Shown here: piece by piece, positions 8,208-16,074 of the stretch
How the letters are laid out: each line of letters starts with the position of its first letter
Position numbering within the stretch: position 1 is the stretch's first letter
Assembly (NCBI GenBank): GCA_964550345.1
Contig: CAZJYZ010000008.1
Location: 20,720-84,719 of the forward strand
Source of the DNA: JAAEUB01 sp964550345
GTDB lineage: Bacteria; Pseudomonadota; Alphaproteobacteria; Rhodobacterales; Rhodobacteraceae
Length of the DNA: 64,000 nt
Reading direction: 5' to 3'
Notes under the pieces: model-generated
Database searches by the model: none
What the model was told of the DNA's origin: nothing
The model's input: only the letters and a program-made list of their open reading frames with translations
Translations under genes and position numbers: made by a program

Positions 8208-9164
8208 ATGGAGCACGCGCAAAGGCGCACAGAAAGACTGTCAGCCAACCGGGCGGGAATTGCCCGTGCCGCTGGCCTGTTGCGTCAGGGCAAGCTGGTC
8301 GCCTTCCCGACAGAGACAGTTTACGGTCTGGGGGCAAATGCCACGGACGGGCAGGCAGTGGCGCGGATCTACGAAGCCAAGGGCCGACCTTCCTTCAACC
8401 CGCTGATCGTGCATGTCGCCAATCTTGAAGCGGCGCGTGAATTGGCCGAGTTCACCGGCGAGGCCGAGCGTTTGGCAGCCGCGTTCTGGCCGGGGTCTCT
8501 GACCCTGGTGTTACCCGTGAAGCGTGACACTGGCCTGTCAGAACTGGTTACTGCAGGGCTGGGTTCCGTCGCGGTACGGGTGCCTGCCCATGATCTGGCC
8601 CGCCAGTTGTTGTCAGAGGCGGGATGCCCGGTTGCGGCACCTTCGGCCAATCCATCCGGGCGCATCAGCCCCAGCGAAGCGGCCCATGTTCTGGCCGGTC
8701 TGGATGGCCGGATTGACGCGGTGCTGGACGGGGGTGCCTGTGACGTGGGGCTGGAAAGCACCATTGTCGGATTGCTGCCTGTCCCGACCTTGCTGCGACC
8801 GGGGGGCTTGCCAGTGGAGGCGATCGAGGCCTGCCTTGGTTATGAACTGAATATGCGGGAAGAAGGGGAGGGCCTGACCGCCCCCGGCCAGCTATCTTCG
8901 CATTACGCGCCCAGGGCCCGCCTGCGTTTAAACGCCGAAAAGGCGGCACCCGGTGAAAGGATGCTTGGCTTTGGCGATGTTGAGGCAGAGCTGAACCTGT
9001 CCCCGGCAGGAGACTTGGTGGAGGCGGCTGCGAACCTGTTTCATCACCTGCACCAGTTGGATCTTGAAGGGGATGCGCCGGTAGCCGTGTCGCCGATCCC
9101 AGAGACGGGATTGGGGCTGGCCATCAATGATCGCCTCAGGCGGGCTGCAGCACCAAGGGAGTAG
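8208..9164 (+). CDS. sua5: L-threonylcarbamoyladenylate synthase, Sua5 type
   Basis: The ATG at 8208 (AAGGGA site upstream) gives 318 residues. The YrdC/TsaC domain shows GKLVAFPTETVYGLGANA and the KGRPSFNPLIVHV nucleotide-binding block, plus PVAAPSANPSGRISP. After GQLSSHYAPRA comes the smaller C-terminal Sua5 domain. The enzyme makes threonylcarbamoyl-AMP for the t6A modification of tRNAs that read ANN codons. It is divergent from the acyl-CoA dehydrogenase; about 97 bases between them hold both promoters, though none is clearly visible. Confidence 0.93.
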   Translation: MEHAQRRTERLSANRAGIARAAGLLRQGKLVAFPTETVYGLGANATDGQAVARIYEAKGRPSFNPLIVHVANLEAARELAEFTGEAERLAAAFWPGSLTLVLPVKRDTGLSELVTAGLGSVAVRVPAHDLARQLLSEAGCPVAAPSANPSGRISPSEAAHVLAGLDGRIDAVLDGGACDVGLESTIVGLLPVPTLLRPGGLPVEAIEACLGYELNMREEGEGLTAPGQLSSHYAPRARLRLNAEKAAPGERMLGFGDVEAELNLSPAGDLVEAAANLFHHLHQLDLEGDAPVAVSPIPETGLGLAINDRLRRAAAPRE

Positions 9165-9240
9165 TTTCCGCCCCAACGTCAGCCCCGCTGCGCGGTGCTT
9201 TCTCTGGGTCGGCGGGCCTCGCTACGCTCGGCGATTTTAA

Positions 9241-9273
9241 GCCTCCGGCGGGGATATTTATGGCAAGAGGAAA
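9241..9273 (+). repeat. Intergenic repeat, copy A (GCCTCCGGCGGGGATATTT type)
   Basis: A GC-rich block is followed by GGGATATTTATGGCAAGAGG. It sits between the convergent sua5 and yqgE genes. Near-identical cores occur at about 11671, 21628, 26804 and (minus strand) 45521. GCCTCCGGCGG can fold on itself (CCTCCGGCGG), and the position after gene ends suggests a role in 3' end formation, which is inference. Confidence 0.75.
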
Positions 9274-9298
9274 TGGGCGCATGCTGAACTTGGCAGCC

Positions 9299-9865
9299 TC
9301 AGGCACGGCCGCCTTCGGCCGAAAGCATCAGTGGCGAAATTCCGAGCTTGGCAAGGGCTGCTTCCCATTTTGATTTGTTTTCTTTAGAAAAAACAATTGC
9401 CTGATCCGCGTCGACCGTAAGCCAGGCATTTTGCTGAATCTCGCCCTCCAGCTGCCCCGGCCCCCAGCCGGCATATCCAAGCGCGGGTAAAACCTGATCT
9501 GGCCCCTGACCGTTGGCAATGTCCTGCAGAATATCCCGTGTTGCTGTCATCGCGAAGAAATCATTAACACGCAAGGTGCCATCCTGCCCGGAATAGTCAC
9601 CGGAATGCAGAACAAAACCGCGTCCGGTCTCAACCGGGCCACCAAAGAACAGGTGATGATCGGAACTATTCGTTTCTGAGGGTATTTCCAACTGTTCCAG
9701 CATGTCATCGAAGCTCAGTTCATCCGCTGGCTTGTTGATCACGATCCCCATCGTACCCTCGTTTGAATGCAGGCATAGAAACACGACAGATTTATCAAAT
9801 CGTGGGTCACTCATCCCCGGCATGGCGATAAGTAGTTTTCCGGATAGGTTTGTCGCGTCACTCAT
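9299..9865 (-). CDS. yqgE: YqgE/AlgH family protein (DUF179)
   Basis: The start at 9865 (MSDATNLSGKLLIAMPGM) gives 188 residues, the usual YqgE length; the frame stays open upstream but that part looks non-coding. Family blocks are LLIAMPGM, GIVINKPA, FFGGPVETGRGFVLH and LGYAGWGPGQLEGEI. YqgE proteins are widespread and conserved, fold as a compact alpha/beta protein, and have no settled biochemical role. It is convergent with sua5 and divergent from the DsbD-like gene. Confidence 0.93.
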   Translation of the reverse strand: MSDATNLSGKLLIAMPGMSDPRFDKSVVFLCLHSNEGTMGIVINKPADELSFDDMLEQLEIPSETNSSDHHLFFGGPVETGRGFVLHSGDYSGQDGTLRVNDFFAMTATRDILQDIANGQGPDQVLPALGYAGWGPGQLEGEIQQNAWLTVDADQAIVFSKENKSKWEAALAKLGISPLMLSAEGGRA

Positions 9866-9969
9866 AATTCCAAAATGGCCCCTGCCAGAGCGCGCTACAA
9901 GGGGAAAGGTCGAGCTTTTGTCATGGAAATGTGATTTCACATTCTGAGCGCCAAGGCTATCATGCGCCA

Positions 9970-10824
9970 ATGAACCGAATTTCACCTGCTTTTGATATAA
10001 TCCTTCCGGCCTTGTTCCTGGCCTTTTCCATGTTGGCTGCCCATTCCTTGCAGGCTGGTGGGTACGAATCTTATGATCCAGAAAACATTGCTGAAATTGA
10101 TGTGCTTTCCGGGTGGAGGCAGGCTGATGGCAGCCATGTGGCAGCTTTGCGAATCCAGCTTGCTGACGGATGGAAAACCTATTGGCGTGCGCCGGGAGAG
10201 GCGGGCATTCCTCCGGGCTTCGATTGGCGCGGGTCGCGTAATTTGCAGAGCGTCGCTTTCCACTGGCCTGTACCAGTAGTATTTGACACCAGTGGCATGC
10301 AGACTATCGGCTATCATGACCAACTGATCCTGCCAATCCAGCTGTTTCCCAAAAATGCAGGGCAAAAGATTACCCTGAAAGGGCAGGTGTCTCTGGGGGT
10401 CTGCAGTGATGTCTGCATGCCAATGGAAGCTCGGTTTTCTGCCAGTCTGAAACCTGGCGAAGGGGCTGGGGACGGATCAGATCTGATCCGGATGGCACTG
10501 CAAAATCGACCCGAAACGGCAGGGGAGGCCGGGTTGGGCGCTATTTCATGCGACATTGAGCCAATTTCCGATGGTCTTCGTGTTACGACCAGACTGGCCT
10601 TGCCGCAGATCGGTCCGGATGAGGTTGTGGTTATGGAAACAGGCGATCCGGCGGTCTGGGTTTCTCAGGCAATGGTGCGCCGTGAAGGAAGCACATTGAT
10701 TGCGAGCGCTGACATGGTGCCACCTTCATCGGGTCCGTTCGTTCTGAGCCGTTCGGATATTCGTATCACCGTTCTGGCAGCAGGGCGCGGCGTAGATATT
10801 GACGGTTGCCTGTCTGGGTCCTGA
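9970..10824 (+). CDS. Secreted DsbD N-terminal-domain-like protein
   Basis: The 284-residue protein starts at the ATG at 9970 and has a signal peptide (about 1-28, ending near HSLQA). The mature part is a beta-rich domain with GWKTYWRAPGEAGIPP, typical of DsbD alpha-domain-like proteins, and a LGVCSDVCMP motif with two cysteines three residues apart. In DsbD this domain passes electrons from the membrane to periplasmic thiol proteins. No membrane CcdA-like part follows, so the partner must be encoded elsewhere. The redox role is inferred from the fold and cysteines. Confidence 0.8.
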   Translation: MNRISPAFDIILPALFLAFSMLAAHSLQAGGYESYDPENIAEIDVLSGWRQADGSHVAALRIQLADGWKTYWRAPGEAGIPPGFDWRGSRNLQSVAFHWPVPVVFDTSGMQTIGYHDQLILPIQLFPKNAGQKITLKGQVSLGVCSDVCMPMEARFSASLKPGEGAGDGSDLIRMALQNRPETAGEAGLGAISCDIEPISDGLRVTTRLALPQIGPDEVVVMETGDPAVWVSQAMVRREGSTLIASADMVPPSSGPFVLSRSDIRITVLAAGRGVDIDGCLSGS

Positions 10825-10989
10825 CGGTAACGGGCAACGACGTTTTCCTTGTGATATTTGTTGTAGTCTGCGGCTGTGTCCATTTGCGACACCTGTTATC
10901 ATTTTTTTGAGGCCCCTCACCTCTGGCAAAAAATTACAAGCCGGGGCAGGATGAACTCAGGACATGGTACGGACAAAAGCGAGGATGCG

Positions 10990-11589
10990 ATGGCGTCTAC
11001 TTTAACCACCTTACTGGAGCGCGCCCGTGAAGCGCAGGACCAGATCGAAGTCGAACTGACCCGGCGTCGGGATGCGCTGGGGCTGAAAATTCGCGGCGGG
11101 CGCGTGGAAATCGAAGAGGAATTGCGCCAACGTCACCGCGCGGCTCGCATGAGATTGCGCGACTTTCTGGCGGAGACACGGCCCATGGTGGTTCTAACGG
11201 CGCCTGTCGTTTATTCGCTGGTACTGCCACTGGCGCTGCTTGATCTGGCGGTGACCATCTATCAGCTGATCTGTTTCCCTATTTACGGCATTGCCCGGGT
11301 CCGCCGCCGCGACCACGTTTTTATCGACCGCCACCACCTTGCCTATCTCAACGCCTTGCAAAAACTAAACTGCGTCTACTGCGGCTATGGCAACGGGGTA
11401 TTGTCATATGCACGTGAAATTGCCGGGCGTACCGAGGCCTATTGGTGTCCAATCAAACATGCGCGCCGGGTGCCTGAGGCTCACAGCGCCTATGCCGAAT
11501 TTATGGAATATGGCGACGAAGAAGATTTCATCAATCGATGGGCCGAAGAGCGCGCACGCCTGAAAAAGAACGACGGGAAAGGCGCTTAG
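10990..11589 (+). CDS. Conserved membrane protein with CxxC motif, unknown function
   Basis: The ATG at 10990 follows a GCGAGGA site and gives 199 residues. Residues 1-60 are highly charged and likely coiled coil (ERAREAQDQIEVELTRRRD). A hydrophobic hairpin (about 67-100) precedes a C-terminal cytoplasmic-looking part with LNCVYCGYGNG and YWCPIKHARR, a set of three cysteines and nearby histidines that could bind a metal. I recognise it only as a conserved Rhodobacteraceae protein. No function is assigned. Confidence 0.75.
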   Translation: MASTLTTLLERAREAQDQIEVELTRRRDALGLKIRGGRVEIEEELRQRHRAARMRLRDFLAETRPMVVLTAPVVYSLVLPLALLDLAVTIYQLICFPIYGIARVRRRDHVFIDRHHLAYLNALQKLNCVYCGYGNGVLSYAREIAGRTEAYWCPIKHARRVPEAHSAYAEFMEYGDEEDFINRWAEERARLKKNDGKGA

Positions 11590-11648
11590 TTTCTGCAACG
11601 AAAAACAAATGCTTTTCGAATTTAATGCAGGATTGTTTGCTTGCAGAT

Positions 11649-11692
11649 TTGGGGCGCTGCCCCAACCCCCGGGATATTTATGGCAAGAGGAA
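11649..11692 (+). repeat. Intergenic repeat, copy B with hairpin
   Basis: A perfect 7-base stem (TTGGGGC-GCT-GCCCCAA, 11649-11665) is followed by the shared core CCCGGGATATTTATGGCAAGAGGAAG. It lies between the convergent gene at 10990-11589 and fabI. The layout, hairpin then GGATATTT core, is the same as copy C at 21610. It may act as a two-way transcript end, which is not shown here. Confidence 0.75.
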
Positions 11693-11711
11693 GAGGGCGT
11701 GCGATTTCCTT

Positions 11712-12500
11712 CTAAAGGTTTTCGTGTTGGGGCATGCCCAGCACGTGAAAACCGCCATCGACCTTGATAATCTCGCCTGAAGTGCAGTCGCCGTAATCAG
11801 ACGCCAGATAGACCGCGGTGCCGCCAACAGCTTCCTGGGTTACATTGCGGCGCAGGGGGGCGTTGGCACCGGTATGGCGGTAGGTCTTGCGCGCCCCGGC
11901 AATGGCTGCCCCGGCCAGGGTTTTCATCGGACCGGGGGAAACTGCGTTAACGCGGATATTTTGCGGACCGAGGTCATTGGCCATGTAGCGAACAGCCGCT
12001 TCCAGCCCCGCCTTGGCGACACCCATGACGTTGTAGAAAGGTGCCACACGCTGTGAACCGTTATAGGTCAGCGTGATGATCGTACCACCATCGGGCATCA
12101 TTTCCGAGGCACGTTTGGCCGCGTCAATGAAAGAGAAGACCGATATATCCATGGAATTCTTGAAGTTGGCCCGGCTTGTATCCCGGAAATTTCCGGTCAG
12201 CTCATCCTTGTCCGAAAAGGCAATGGCGTGGACCAGAAAATCTATGCTTTCCCAACGTTCCTTCAGGGCGGCAAAGCCTGCATCCATGGCGCCGTCGTCG
12301 GTGACGTCCATGTCCACCAGCAGATCCGAGCCCACGGTGTCGGCCAGAGCTTTGACCCGTTCGCCAAACATTTCGCCCTGATAGGAAAAGGCCAGTTCGG
12401 CGCCTTCATTTGCCATCGCCTCGGCAATGCCCCACGCAATCGAACGTTTGTTGGCTACGCCCATAATCAAGCCGCGTTTGCCTTTCATCAGATCAGCCAT
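11712..12500 (-). CDS. fabI: Enoyl-[acyl-carrier-protein] reductase FabI (NADH)
   Basis: The 262-residue protein is a FabI-type short-chain reductase. The nucleotide loop is GVANKRSIAWGIA (14-26). The FabI active-site spacing is kept exactly, with Tyr146, Tyr156 and Lys163 (LTYNG and FYNVMGVAK). FabI does the last step of each fatty-acid elongation cycle. It follows fabB by 14 bases in the same direction, and an SD-like AAAGGAGAG lies before its ATG, so fabB-fabI are one operon. Confidence 0.97.
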   Translation of the reverse strand: MADLMKGKRGLIMGVANKRSIAWGIAEAMANEGAELAFSYQGEMFGERVKALADTVGSDLLVDMDVTDDGAMDAGFAALKERWESIDFLVHAIAFSDKDELTGNFRDTSRANFKNSMDISVFSFIDAAKRASEMMPDGGTIITLTYNGSQRVAPFYNVMGVAKAGLEAAVRYMANDLGPQNIRVNAVSPGPMKTLAGAAIAGARKTYRHTGANAPLRRNVTQEAVGGTAVYLASDYGDCTSGEIIKVDGGFHVLGMPQHENL

Positions 12501-12514
12501 GTCGCCGCTCTCCT

Positions 12515-13744
12515 TTAATCTTTGAATTTGCTCAGCAGCATCGACCCGTTCGTGCCGCCGAAACCGAATGAATTGGTCATTACCGTATCAAGCCCGGCAT
12601 TTTCCACAAGTGTTGTGGCGATCTCGGCCGGGTCAAGTGCGGGATCAAGCTCTTCCACATTAATCGATGGTGCAATGAAATCGTTCTCGAGCATCAAGAG
12701 GCAATAAACCGCTTCCTGTGCGCCGGTGGCGCCCTGGCTGTGTCCGGTCATTGATTTTGTGGACGAGATAGGCGGCGTTGACCCCTGCCCAAATACCCGG
12801 CGCACCGCTTCGACCTCCCCCACATCGCCAACAGGCGTCGATGTGCCGTGGGCGTTGATATAGCCAACCTTGCGCCCCTCTGGCAGAGTATCAAGTGCCA
12901 GACGCATGGCGCGTTCGCCACCTTCGCCGGATGGGGCCACCATGTCGGCGCCATCCGAGGTCGCGCCAAAGCCGGTCACTTCTGCATAGATTTTCGCACC
13001 ACGCGCCTGGGCGTGCTCAAGCTCTTCCAGCACCAGCATGCCGCCGCCGCCGCCAATGACAAAACCATCGCGATTGGCGTCAAAGGCGCGGCTGGCACGC
13101 TCGGGGCTGTCGTTATACTTGGAAGACATCGCGCCCATGGCGTCAAACAGGCAGGACAGGGTCCAGTCAAGCTCTTCTCCACCACCGGCGAACATAACGT
13201 CCTGTTTGCCCATCATGATCTGCTCAGAGGCTGCCCCGATGCAATGCAGAGAGGTCGAACAGGCCGAGGTGATGGAATAGTTGATGCCCTTGATCTGAAA
13301 GGCTGTGGACAGGTTGGCCGAGATTGTGGAGCCCATGCATTTCGGCACCGCAAATGGCCCGATGCGTTTGGGTGAATTGTTCTTCAGCACCACCTGATGC
13401 GCGGCAAACATGGCGCTGGTGGATGGCCCGCCCGATCCGGCAATCAGCCCGGTGCGCGGATTGACAACATCGTCGTCCTCAAGCCCCGCATCGGCGATGG
13501 CCTGGCTCATGGCGATATGGGCATAGGCCGCACCCGGACCCATGAAGCGCAGCGTGCGTTTGTCCACATGTTCCTTGATGTCAATATTGGGCGCACCGGC
13601 AATCTGGCTGCGAAATCCGCGTTCGGCCATGTCTGTATTTGCGGTAATGCCTGATTTACCCGCCTTCAGAGCGGCCAGAACCTCGTCCTTGTTATTGCCA
13701 ATGGCCGAGACGATGCCCAGACCTGTAACCACGACACGACGCAT
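12515..13744 (-). CDS. fabB: 3-oxoacyl-[acyl-carrier-protein] synthase I FabB
   Basis: The start at 13744 (MRRVVVTGLGIVSAIG) gives 409 residues, the FabB length. The catalytic cysteine is Cys162 in SACSTSLHCIG, the two histidines are His299 (NAHGTSTP) and His335 (SMTGHSQGATG), and Lys330 is in place. FabB elongates the cis-3 intermediates made by FabA and so is needed for unsaturated fatty acids. fabA normally lies just upstream in relatives; here about 1.6 kb of unrelated genes separates them, so fabB may need its own promoter in 13745-13976. Confidence 0.96.
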   Translation of the reverse strand: MRRVVVTGLGIVSAIGNNKDEVLAALKAGKSGITANTDMAERGFRSQIAGAPNIDIKEHVDKRTLRFMGPGAAYAHIAMSQAIADAGLEDDDVVNPRTGLIAGSGGPSTSAMFAAHQVVLKNNSPKRIGPFAVPKCMGSTISANLSTAFQIKGINYSITSACSTSLHCIGAASEQIMMGKQDVMFAGGGEELDWTLSCLFDAMGAMSSKYNDSPERASRAFDANRDGFVIGGGGGMLVLEELEHAQARGAKIYAEVTGFGATSDGADMVAPSGEGGERAMRLALDTLPEGRKVGYINAHGTSTPVGDVGEVEAVRRVFGQGSTPPISSTKSMTGHSQGATGAQEAVYCLLMLENDFIAPSINVEELDPALDPAEIATTLVENAGLDTVMTNSFGFGGTNGSMLLSKFKD

Positions 13745-13976
13745 GCGCGTTCTCCCATAAGACTTCAAGACCCGTGATAGCCAGCCCCGTCTGGGCATGC
13801 AACTGCATAGAAAGGGTGAGGGGCGGATGCGTGGGAAAATTCAGGGTATATCAATAAGGCAATGGCTGGAATGAGCCCTTACTACTGAGTTCTGCGTATT
13901 GGACGAAGGGCCACTATTAGGAATTGGCCGCAAAGCACATGGCAGACCATACACTCCCGGCGAATACCTGCCGGGA

Positions 13977-14336
13977 TCAGAATATTTGGAGTAAGTTTCG
14001 GCCTTTGGGATCACGATTGCTTTCCCCAAAATATATGCCAACTTTGGCTCCTGTGCGCTGAGTTGCGTAAATGTCATCGACCAAGAGCAGCGCTGCAGTT
14101 CCGAGCGCATGCTGAGCCTCTGCTTCGAAGATCTAAAACCAAACACCCGACGCAGCTTTGAACTCTGCCACGCCGGGAATTGGGCGCAGAACCTCTACAT
14201 CCGAACCAAAGAAGTTGAGATACCATGCTTGCGCGTCGTCGAAGGACTTCACGGGAGCTCCAATTGTGACGTCGCTGAAAGGTTCGGTATCTGCAGTGCC
14301 GGCCATAAGCGTGCTTACTGTAGCGGCTAAGATCAA
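13977..14336 (-). pseudogene. VOC (glyoxalase-fold) gene broken by an in-frame TAG
   Basis: From about 14336 the frame reads as a VOC domain (GAPVKSFDDAQAWYLNFFG, then EFKAASGVWF) and meets TAG at 14133-14135. The same frame then continues for 51 more codons with VOC-like sequence, IFEAEAQHALGTAALLL, VDDIYA and NRDPKGRNLLQIF, ending in TGA at 13977. VWF-stop-IF fits a lost Gln (CAG to TAG). The middle also looks a few residues short. It lies 7 bases after an intact VOC gene. A readthrough or amber-suppressed product is possible but unlikely. Confidence 0.75.
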
Positions 14337-14343
14337 CCTCGCA

Positions 14344-14724
14344 TTATGTTGCTACGCCGGTCAGGTCCTCGGCAAGCATCAGCGCATTACCATCGGGATC
14401 GTAGAACGTTGTGGTTTTGACCATGCCTTCGACGACATCCGTCTCGCCATCGAATTTTACTTCAGCCTTTTCCAGTTTTTGCCTTGCAGTATCCAAATCA
14501 GCGATGCCAAAAACTGGAACACAATTGCCCGGTGCAGGTTTGGTATGCTCACCAAGACCAATTACAACACCGGCTGTGTTTGTCTGAATCTCGGACCATC
14601 CAGCATCATCAGCATGATAAAGCAGTTCGAAACCTAACATGCTTTCATACCACTTAGCGCTTGCATGGCGATCTTTGACCGACATTGCTATGGTGATAGT
14701 TTGATCCAATGAAATGAGCGACAT
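14344..14724 (-). CDS. VOC family (glyoxalase/bleomycin-resistance fold) protein
   Basis: The ATG at 14724 has an AAAAGGAAA site. The 126-residue protein has a VOC layout: TITIAMSVKDRHASAKWYES, LGFELLYHADDAG, then PVFGIADLDTARQKL and FYDPDGNALMLAEDL at the end. VOC proteins range from glyoxalases to dioxygenases and antibiotic-binding proteins; the substrate cannot be read here. It is divergent from the HxlR-type regulator, with a palindrome over its -10 region, and followed by a broken VOC gene. HxlR regulators often sense reactive electrophiles, so aldehyde or quinone handling is a reasonable guess. Confidence 0.82.
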   Translation of the reverse strand: MSLISLDQTITIAMSVKDRHASAKWYESMLGFELLYHADDAGWSEIQTNTAGVVIGLGEHTKPAPGNCVPVFGIADLDTARQKLEKAEVKFDGETDVVEGMVKTTTFYDPDGNALMLAEDLTGVAT

Positions 14725-14742
14725 AGGCTTTCCTTTTAACAA

Positions 14743-14759
14743 ATTATATAGTAACTATA
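14743..14759. promoter_or_regulatory. Palindromic operator over a -10 box, VOC/hxlR intergenic
   Basis: TATAGT-A-ACTATA (14747-14759) is a perfect palindrome. On the minus strand TATAAT (14743-14748) overlaps it and lies 18 bases before the VOC gene start, in -10 position. HxlR-family operators are AT-rich palindromes of this kind. The hxlR start codon is only 4 bases away on the other side, with no ribosome site between, so the regulator may be made from a leaderless transcript and repress both directions. No good -35 box is visible. Confidence 0.6.
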
Positions 14760-14763
14760 CTTT

Positions 14764-15309
14764 ATGGACATTAATTTATTTGTCAACATCACTTCAAGAG
14801 CTTGGGCTTTACCCATACTTTCGCACTTGTATGCTGGTACCCCCGGTCGGCAAGCGCCACTATTGGCAGCAACCGGCGCTAGCAGAACTGCTTTCGCACA
14901 AAGTATGGATCATCTGATTGCAATAGGAATGCTCGAACGAAATCCTGGCTATGGCCATCCATTGCGTCCGGAATTCCGGCTTACACGAATTGGAATATCT
15001 GCCGCCAAACTCGCATGTCAAATCAACAATGTTTCAAAAAAAGAAGATCAGGACCTGCTTCGTCGCTCGTGGACGTTGCCCGTTTTGGCATCACTTCATA
15101 CCCCGCGCCATTTCACAGAAATCAAACGAAATCTGCCGCCGATTACGGATCGCGCCTTGTCACAGTCTCTGAAATCAATGGAGGCAAGAAATTGGGTATG
15201 TCGCGGAATCGACGAAATCTCACGACCGCCTAGGTCTCTATATACGGCAGTGAATACTGGCGGGATTTTAAGTCAAGTCACCGCGTCGGAAGTTACTTTC
15301 ATTCAGTGA
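14764..15309 (+). CDS. Tandem HxlR-type winged-helix regulator
   Basis: The 181-residue protein carries two HxlR-like winged helices. The first (about 8-80) has SRAWALPILSHLYAG and LIAIGMLERN...RPEFRLTRIG; the second (about 95-170) has RRSWTLPVLASLH, FTEIKRNLPPITDRALSQSL and the wing SRPPRSLYTA. Most HxlR proteins have one domain and act as dimers, so this may be a fused dimer. It is divergent from the VOC genes and is their likely local regulator. Its base composition is visibly lower in GC than neighbouring genes, which suggests acquisition. Confidence 0.82.
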   Translation: MDINLFVNITSRAWALPILSHLYAGTPGRQAPLLAATGASRTAFAQSMDHLIAIGMLERNPGYGHPLRPEFRLTRIGISAAKLACQINNVSKKEDQDLLRRSWTLPVLASLHTPRHFTEIKRNLPPITDRALSQSLKSMEARNWVCRGIDEISRPPRSLYTAVNTGGILSQVTASEVTFIQ

Positions 15310-15400
15310 TTCCGGCATTTTACTTGGAGAACACGAAAGGCAGCTAAGTCCCCCAACACGGACATTCACGCACCGGGGAACTTTCTCAGCCCATCGCGTC

Positions 15401-15910
15401 TCAGCTTTCGCTCAGAGCGACCTTCATGTCTTTGACCTCGTATATCACTTCGCCGTCCGCTTCGACGATGCCGTCGGCGACACCCATGGTCAGGCGCCTT
15501 GTCTGGATGGCCTTGGTGAAGTCGATTTTATAGGTCAGCATTTTGCGGTCCGGGCGTACCATGCCCTTGAGCTTGACCTCGCCGACACCCAGCGCATAGC
15601 CGCGCCCCTGCCAGCCGCGCCAGCCAAGGTTGAAGCCGGTCAACTGCCACAGCCCGTCAAGGCCAAGGCAGCCGGGCATGATCGGGTTGCCGGGGAAGTG
15701 GCATTCGAAGAACCACAGGTCCGGGGTGATGTCGAATTCCGCCAGCACATGCCCTTTGCCATGGGCGCCGCCATCGCCGGAAATATCGGTAATACGGTCC
15801 ATCATCAGCATAGGCGGGGCAGGTAATTGCGCATTGCCGGGGCCAAAAAGTTCACCGCGTGCGCATTGCATAAGGCCTTCTTTGTCAAAACTGGTTGGGA
15901 ATTGCGTCAT
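15401..15910 (-). CDS. fabA: 3-hydroxydecanoyl-ACP dehydratase/isomerase FabA
   Basis: The 169-residue protein has the FabA catalytic pair His71 and Asp85 in ECHFPGNPIMPGCLGLDGLWQL-type sequence, one residue off E. coli numbering. FabA dehydrates 3-hydroxydecanoyl-ACP and isomerises it to the cis-3 enoyl form, starting unsaturated fatty acid synthesis with FabB. It is divergent from irr over a 164-base gap. The fabB and fabI genes follow in the same direction, but after a 1.6-kb insert. Confidence 0.96.
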   Translation of the reverse strand: MTQFPTSFDKEGLMQCARGELFGPGNAQLPAPPMLMMDRITDISGDGGAHGKGHVLAEFDITPDLWFFECHFPGNPIMPGCLGLDGLWQLTGFNLGWRGWQGRGYALGVGEVKLKGMVRPDRKMLTYKIDFTKAIQTRRLTMGVADGIVEADGEVIYEVKDMKVALSES

Positions 15911-16005
15911 GCCTGTCTGCCCTGTGTTAAACTGCGTTGCCTTTCGTCTATCACCCGTCTTGACCTAGGCGCAAGCCGGGGTGGGCTGACGAAGGCTTAA
16001 TCTAT

Positions 16006-16044
16006 ACAAGAAAACTTGTTCCATCCTGCGCGTTCAGCTATATA
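16006..16044 (+). promoter_or_regulatory. irr promoter with overlapping inverted repeat
   Basis: TTGTTC (16016-16021) and TATATA (16039-16044) are 17 bases apart and fit a sigma-70 promoter for irr, whose start is 30 bases downstream. ACAAG-AAAA-CTTGT (16006-16019) is a perfect inverted repeat that overlaps the -35 box. It is also within the fabA upstream region, so one protein could control both genes. Confidence 0.5.
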
Positions 16045-16074
16045 GTGGGATCAGTGAATTGAAAGCGACGCGCG

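Noticed and set aside
13841..14146. A 101-codon minus-strand frame beside the VOC pseudogene
   Set aside because: It lies in another frame over the pseudogene's 3' part, with no family likeness; the pseudogene frame explains the sequence better.
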